Below the pieces are notes generated by a model. The model was not told where the DNA came from. It saw only the letters and a list, made by a program, of their open reading frames with translations, and did no database searches. 9,943 nt of DNA from Gammaproteobacteria bacterium (GTDB lineage: Bacteria > Pseudomonadota > Gammaproteobacteria > UBA6429): positions 1-9,943 of the forward strand of contig QIKU01000083.1 in the NCBI GenBank assembly GCA_003232015.1, in the 5' to 3' direction. This document shows, piece after piece, positions 5,890 to 9,943 of the stretch. A program made the translations under genes and the position numbers. Position 1 is the stretch's first letter, and every line of letters begins with the position of its first letter.

Positions 5890-6951
5890 TTATTGGCAGG
5901 AAAAATAAATTAAATGCTCATTATCTACCGAAACGGTTTTACCCAAACTGATAAAACCGGAACCGGATAGAGGGTACTCTTCATTCTGGATAAAAACTTC
6001 CTGGCCACCCTGATTTTTAATAAAACTGCCATTAGTGCTTTGGTCTACCACCACAAATTTACCTTTACGATAAACCAGTTTTGCATGATGTCTGGACACA
6101 CAATCCGCATCAACAATAATATTGCTGCCCTTACTACGCCCCAGCATTAAATCATTACTACGCGATGATACTTCGGTAATATGTTCACGATAGGTTAAAT
6201 ATAAATGCTGTCCACGGGTAAATAATGATTTAATCCGTGACTCGCTCATATTCTGAGTTAAGGTGGTGCGATCCAGATCATCAACCGAGTCTGCATCATG
6301 TATTTTAATGACTTGCGACGAGTCATTGCGCGCACTTTCAAGAAGCTCAATAAACGATGACTCACGGCGTAAAATCAGGTTACCAAATTCATTCAACAAT
6401 TCATCATTAACAACGTTAGTTGTTATCGAATATTGCTGGCTACCAATCGATGTATAGTTATCAATAATAACGTAAATACGATTTTCCTGAAAATTTGATT
6501 TAAAATAAATTCGAACCGGGATCATGCCCTGCAGTTCAAGCCTGGAGGTTGTCTGATTAGCGATTAAACAGCCTGCGTTTTTAATCTTGCGGATATAGTC
6601 CTCGGTAGGCTGCGTGGAGTCCAGTGGCAGAGAAATATGTTCATTACGTTCCAGCTTAAGAAGAAAACCAACCACGTCGTCGTTATAACTGCTACGCACA
6701 TGGATTTCATAACTCCTTTGCTCCAAACCATTAATGTTCAGTTCATCATTAAACTGGTAATCAAGTGCAATAACGGGTTTAACTAAATGTAGTTGGTCGA
6801 GTAATTCATGCATGTAGTCATAAACATTCCGTAGACTATCAATAACCTGGCTACGCTGTAACTCAAGCAACGACTCTGGTGTTTCCGAATGCGAATCTTC
6901 TTTATGTAAAATCGATTGTGCCTGTAGCTTTAGTTCCGTTAACACGCCCAT
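5890..6951 (-). CDS. FHA-domain protein with uncharacterised N-terminal region
   Basis: This 353-residue soluble protein ends in a forkhead-associated domain (about 265-340), a phosphothreonine-binding fold. Its key residues are present: G271-R272 in LGRS, S286-R287-H288-H289 in VSRHHAKL, and N307-G308 in STNGSF. The N-terminal region (about 1-200) has no domain I recognise. It opens with a helical, charged segment (1-57) and continues as mixed alpha/beta with several short strands (80-180). A linker (about 205-245) is rich in D, S and T and includes DRTTLTQ (227-233), a possible phosphorylation site. There is no signal peptide or membrane helix. AGAGAG lies about 6 bases before the ATG, a good ribosome site. 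It follows the M16C peptidase gene by 59 bases without a terminator, so co-transcription is likely; a weak promoter in that gap (TATAAA at 6983-6978, minus strand) is possible. It ends at the shared terminator. The phosphorylated partner and kinase are unknown, and no Ser/Thr kinase gene is in the window. Confidence 0.88.
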   Translation of the reverse strand: MGVLTELKLQAQSILHKEDSHSETPESLLELQRSQVIDSLRNVYDYMHELLDQLHLVKPVIALDYQFNDELNINGLEQRSYEIHVRSSYNDDVVGFLLKLERNEHISLPLDSTQPTEDYIRKIKNAGCLIANQTTSRLELQGMIPVRIYFKSNFQENRIYVIIDNYTSIGSQQYSITTNVVNDELLNEFGNLILRRESSFIELLESARNDSSQVIKIHDADSVDDLDRTTLTQNMSESRIKSLFTRGQHLYLTYREHITEVSSRSNDLMLGRSKGSNIIVDADCVSRHHAKLVYRKGKFVVVDQSTNGSFIKNQGGQEVFIQNEEYPLSGSGFISLGKTVSVDNEHLIYFSCQ

Positions 6952-7010
6952 GTGTTTCTCTCTTTAATTATCGGCTATTTATATAGCATAACCTTTGTAA
7001 TGATACTACC

Positions 7011-9943
7011 TTATAGTTTTAAAACATCAAGTTCAATTCCTAATATCTTGTTGATATCACCTGCAGCGAGATTTGCTTCATTTGTTATCACTGCAATATT
7101 TTCAGACTCAATGCATAAATAGCGCTCAGTAACCCGTCTCAAATCTTCAAGTGTTACAGACAAAACGCGTTGCCGAAAGGCCTGTCGTATTTCCGGTGTG
7201 CGACCAAATAACTGACTTTGGTAAGCATCTTTCGCTTCACCTGCCGGTGAACCGGGTTTATCCAGTGTACCAATAACCCCTAAAATGGCTTCTTCTAACA
7301 AACGAGGTTCGTGCTTGTCAGAAACAACCCAGTCAATGGCATGATTAAAGTCCTGCAAGGTTTCAACTAAACGCGGGTCGCGGTATGAATAAAACCGGAA
7401 TGCGGCCATTTCGGTGTCATAACTGGCACCGCCGCCATACGCACCACCCTTTTCACGAATACGTGTATGCAGAAATCCATTACGCATAAAAATGGCTAAT
7501 ACCGTTAATGCAGCAGAGTCCGTGTGTGTCAACGTCACACCCGCATAAGCCTTGGCACAAAAATTAACCTGTGTATTCGTAAGCCAGGCCTGTTTAACAG
7601 GCGAAACATCATCAGACCGATAAAAAACACGGCTCGTTTTTATATCCTGATGATATGACCAGGGCTTCAGCATATTGTCCTGACATTCTGCAAGTTGGTT
7701 ATTCTCGGCTATCAACAGAAATTCTCGTGGAGCCTGTAGGATCTGCTGGTGCAAATCAGAAAAAGATTTTGTCAATTTTGCCAGCTTGTTTTTATCTGCC
7801 AGGCTATCATCCAGCTCTTTTAATTGTTGAATGCTCTCCAGTCCACGAAGTGAATGTGCCAGTTTAGCCGCCTTGCTCACACCGGCAGACGCAGCCAGCA
7901 TGGCAAGGCTATGCCCGTTACCCGTGACACTTTGCTCTGCACGTACTCTTTTTTGTGATATCAATTCATGAATGCGATCATGCTCATCAAAACGAACCGA
8001 TTCAAACGTAGCTTGCAGCAATTCACTTAAGGCTGGTTGATTACGCAACAAGGCTTTACCCGATAAAACAAAATAACCGGATAACGCATTCGCATCATTC
8101 ACTGTACCGCGGATCGTATGAAAAGAATTAACTCCCCCCGTAACGCTGTATTGCCAATTTTGTACCGCAAGGTAATCTTTATCAGCAACGCCTAAACGTG
8201 GCAAGCAACTCGAAAAGTGAGGCAGGTAAGATAAAGTTTGTTGTTCCATTTCAGGTAGCGCACAAATAACTTGTTGGTAAACCAAACCGTTAGTGGGTTG
8301 GGGATAAAGCGAAACCGATGTTTGTTTAACGTCAACTTTACTGCCTTTGGCTATCGACATTTCCAGTGGCACATCCTGCAACGTCACTTTTGGTAAAATT
8401 TCAATATCGTCTTCACTGGCCTGTCTTTTTTCCAGTGCCTTCGCCTGTGAAATAATCTGTTGTTTCGCATCACTGTCAAGCGATGCATTAATCGCTACTA
8501 ACTTTGATTTTTCGAAGGCTTCTTTGCGCTGGTTTAATTGTGCATCCGGTTTCATGGTTAAACGCACACGATGCAAGTTGTTTATTAGATTTTTTTTAAT
8601 TAAATCTTTTATATAATCCGGATCCTGAATTTTTTTACGCAAAGATTCAATGACCGGATCAAGATTAAGCAGTTCAACCGGATCACCACGATGCATAGCA
8701 CAAGACAAGCCTTCTAATATAATCGACAAACCATAAGGGTAGCCATCACCACTGACCTCACGCTGACCCAGTTCTAACTGGTGCAACACCGCCTCAACGT
8801 TTTCTAATGGCACACCCTTTTCCACAATGTCATTAAACACAGATAAAATTAACTCTTCTACCTTGTGCGCATCATCGGCTTTACAACCTTCTAGCCCACA
8901 CATAAAAGTGATTTCATAATTGGAATCATCCAGGCCACATAACGATGAAGGCGCTGCACCCAACTCGCTGGTTTCCAGTGCCTGGCGTAATGGCGAGGCA
9001 CTGTTGTCCAGCAAAAGGCTGGACAATAAATGCGCACTTAACAAGCCTTCCAGATCCGTGTTATGACCTAACAACCATGCCATCACAATATGTGACTTTG
9101 TTTCTAACGACTCGCCACTGTCAATACCATAATATTCCTCGACAACAATCGGTGCATGGTAGCGCTTTTCATCTTCCACTTTTATTGTTTTATTCAGGGC
9201 ATCAAAACTTTGTAGCACATTATTCTCAAAGATTTCATGGTATTCGTTCGCTGCAATAGCACCGTACGTCATAAATACGGCATTCGATGGGTGGTAATGT
9301 GTTTTATAAAAGTCGCACAACTGCTGATAAGACAAGTCGGTGATAAATTCCGGATCACCACCACTGTTATAATGGTAGGTTGTACTGGGATAGAGATATT
9401 TATATAATGATTCCCACACCTGACTCACGGGCGAGCTTAACGCACCTTTCATTTCGTTAAATACCACACCTTTGTATAGGAGTTCGGATTCAGCATTGTC
9501 CATTTCTGCAAATTCCAGACGATGGCCTTCCTGCGCGAAATCCAGTTTGTCTAACCGCGAAAAGAAAACTGCGTCCAGATAAACGTCCAGTAGATTAAAA
9601 AAATCTTTCCGATTCTGGCTGGCAAACGGGTAGGCAGTCCAGTCACTGCTGGTAAAAGCATTCATAAAGGTATTCAGTGAACGGCGAATCATCATAAAAA
9701 ATGGATCACGTACCGGGTATTTTTTGCTGCCGCACAACGCGGTGTGTTCTAACATGTGTGCAACGCCGGTGGAATCCATTGGCACGGTTCTTAAAGCAAC
9801 AAGAAAAACATTTTCACTACTATCGGCAGCCAGATGATAGTGAGTAGCACCGGTTTTAATATGTCGATATTCTTCGATGGTTACATTTAATGAGTTAATT
9901 GGTTCACTACGAATCCATTCAAAAGAAGAGTGGAGCACTTCAG
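7011..9943 (-). CDS. M16C zinc metallopeptidase, presequence-protease (PreP) type, possibly 5'-partial
   Basis: A protein of about 975 residues and the normal length for PreP/Cym1/falcilysin-type M16C peptidases, single-chain enzymes that enclose and degrade unfolded peptides. The inverted zinc motif HMLEH is at 61-65 (zinc ligands H61 and H65, catalytic E64), with the distal zinc ligand E162 in VFNEMKG. The family block RDPFFMMIRRSLNTFMNAFT (78-96) and the C-terminal-half REKGGAYGGGASYD block (about 825-838), which completes the active site, are both intact. There is no signal peptide in the visible part, so a cytoplasmic peptide-clearing role is expected. The first in-window start is a GTG at 9938, but the frame stays open to the window edge (GAA precedes the GTG). 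The true start may therefore lie a few codons beyond the right edge. The FHA gene follows after 59 bases. Numbering is from the GTG. Confidence 0.93.
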   Translation of the reverse strand, partial: EVLHSSFEWIRSEPINSLNVTIEEYRHIKTGATHYHLAADSSENVFLVALRTVPMDSTGVAHMLEHTALCGSKKYPVRDPFFMMIRRSLNTFMNAFTSSDWTAYPFASQNRKDFFNLLDVYLDAVFFSRLDKLDFAQEGHRLEFAEMDNAESELLYKGVVFNEMKGALSSPVSQVWESLYKYLYPSTTYHYNSGGDPEFITDLSYQQLCDFYKTHYHPSNAVFMTYGAIAANEYHEIFENNVLQSFDALNKTIKVEDEKRYHAPIVVEEYYGIDSGESLETKSHIVMAWLLGHNTDLEGLLSAHLLSSLLLDNSASPLRQALETSELGAAPSSLCGLDDSNYEITFMCGLEGCKADDAHKVEELILSVFNDIVEKGVPLENVEAVLHQLELGQREVSGDGYPYGLSIILEGLSCAMHRGDPVELLNLDPVIESLRKKIQDPDYIKDLIKKNLINNLHRVRLTMKPDAQLNQRKEAFEKSKLVAINASLDSDAKQQIISQAKALEKRQASEDDIEILPKVTLQDVPLEMSIAKGSKVDVKQTSVSLYPQPTNGLVYQQVICALPEMEQQTLSYLPHFSSCLPRLGVADKDYLAVQNWQYSVTGGVNSFHTIRGTVNDANALSGYFVLSGKALLRNQPALSELLQATFESVRFDEHDRIHELISQKRVRAEQSVTGNGHSLAMLAASAGVSKAAKLAHSLRGLESIQQLKELDDSLADKNKLAKLTKSFSDLHQQILQAPREFLLIAENNQLAECQDNMLKPWSYHQDIKTSRVFYRSDDVSPVKQAWLTNTQVNFCAKAYAGVTLTHTDSAALTVLAIFMRNGFLHTRIREKGGAYGGGASYDTEMAAFRFYSYRDPRLVETLQDFNHAIDWVVSDKHEPRLLEEAILGVIGTLDKPGSPAGEAKDAYQSQLFGRTPEIRQAFRQRVLSVTLEDLRRVTERYLCIESENIAVITNEANLAAGDINKILGIELDVLKL

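Noticed and set aside
6974..6987. GCTAT / ATAGC hairpin between the peptidase and FHA genes
   Set aside because: A five-pair AT-rich stem with no following U-run in the direction of transcription; not a terminator.
8945..9259. 104-residue plus-strand open frame inside the M16C peptidase gene
   Set aside because: Fully antisense to a strongly conserved coding region, with no ribosome site or recognisable protein features.

Overview
The window reads as ordinary chromosomal DNA of a gammaproteobacterium with moderate to low GC. The evidence is the very close match of the first gene to Escherichia coli TrhP (YegQ), the M16C presequence-protease type of zinc peptidase in the form seen in Legionella-like gammaproteobacteria, and a DUF2835 protein, a small family I know mainly from gammaproteobacteria. 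I cannot fix the genus. There are no tRNA or rRNA genes, CRISPR arrays, insertion sequences or integrase genes, and coding density is high, with no gap over about 130 bases.

Layout. (1) 87-1433 (+): trhP, a U32-family protein for 5-hydroxyuridine synthesis in tRNA. (2) 1552-5238: a glycerol / glycerol-3-phosphate block. An FGGY kinase resembling glycerol kinase runs on the plus strand (1552-3021). It converges, with 6 bases between stop codons, on a minus-strand operon transcribed DUF2835 -> glycerophosphodiester phosphodiesterase -> short GlpD-type G3P dehydrogenase. The last two genes overlap by 16 bases. (3) 5366-5824 (+): a small protein with two predicted membrane helices and a C-terminal RRM RNA-binding domain. 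(4) A strong symmetrical terminator at 5846-5872, shared with the convergent gene on the other side. (5) 5890-9943 (-): an M16C zinc metallopeptidase, entering from the right edge, followed after 58 bases by a protein with an uncharacterised N-terminal region and a C-terminal FHA phosphothreonine-binding domain.

How the genes may work together. The phosphodiesterase should release sn-glycerol-3-phosphate from deacylated phospholipids, and the GlpD-like flavoprotein should oxidise it to dihydroxyacetone phosphate. The kinase could feed glycerol into the same pool, but its active site differs from true GlpK at several key positions, so its substrate is open. No glycerol facilitator, G3P transporter or GlpR regulator is in the window. 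The peptidase and the FHA protein are probably co-transcribed, but no functional link is visible.

No clear new multi-gene system is evident. The points most worth a second look are the aberrant kinase beside a GlpD that lacks its usual C-terminal domain, the membrane-tethered RRM protein, and the FHA protein with its unassigned N-terminal region.
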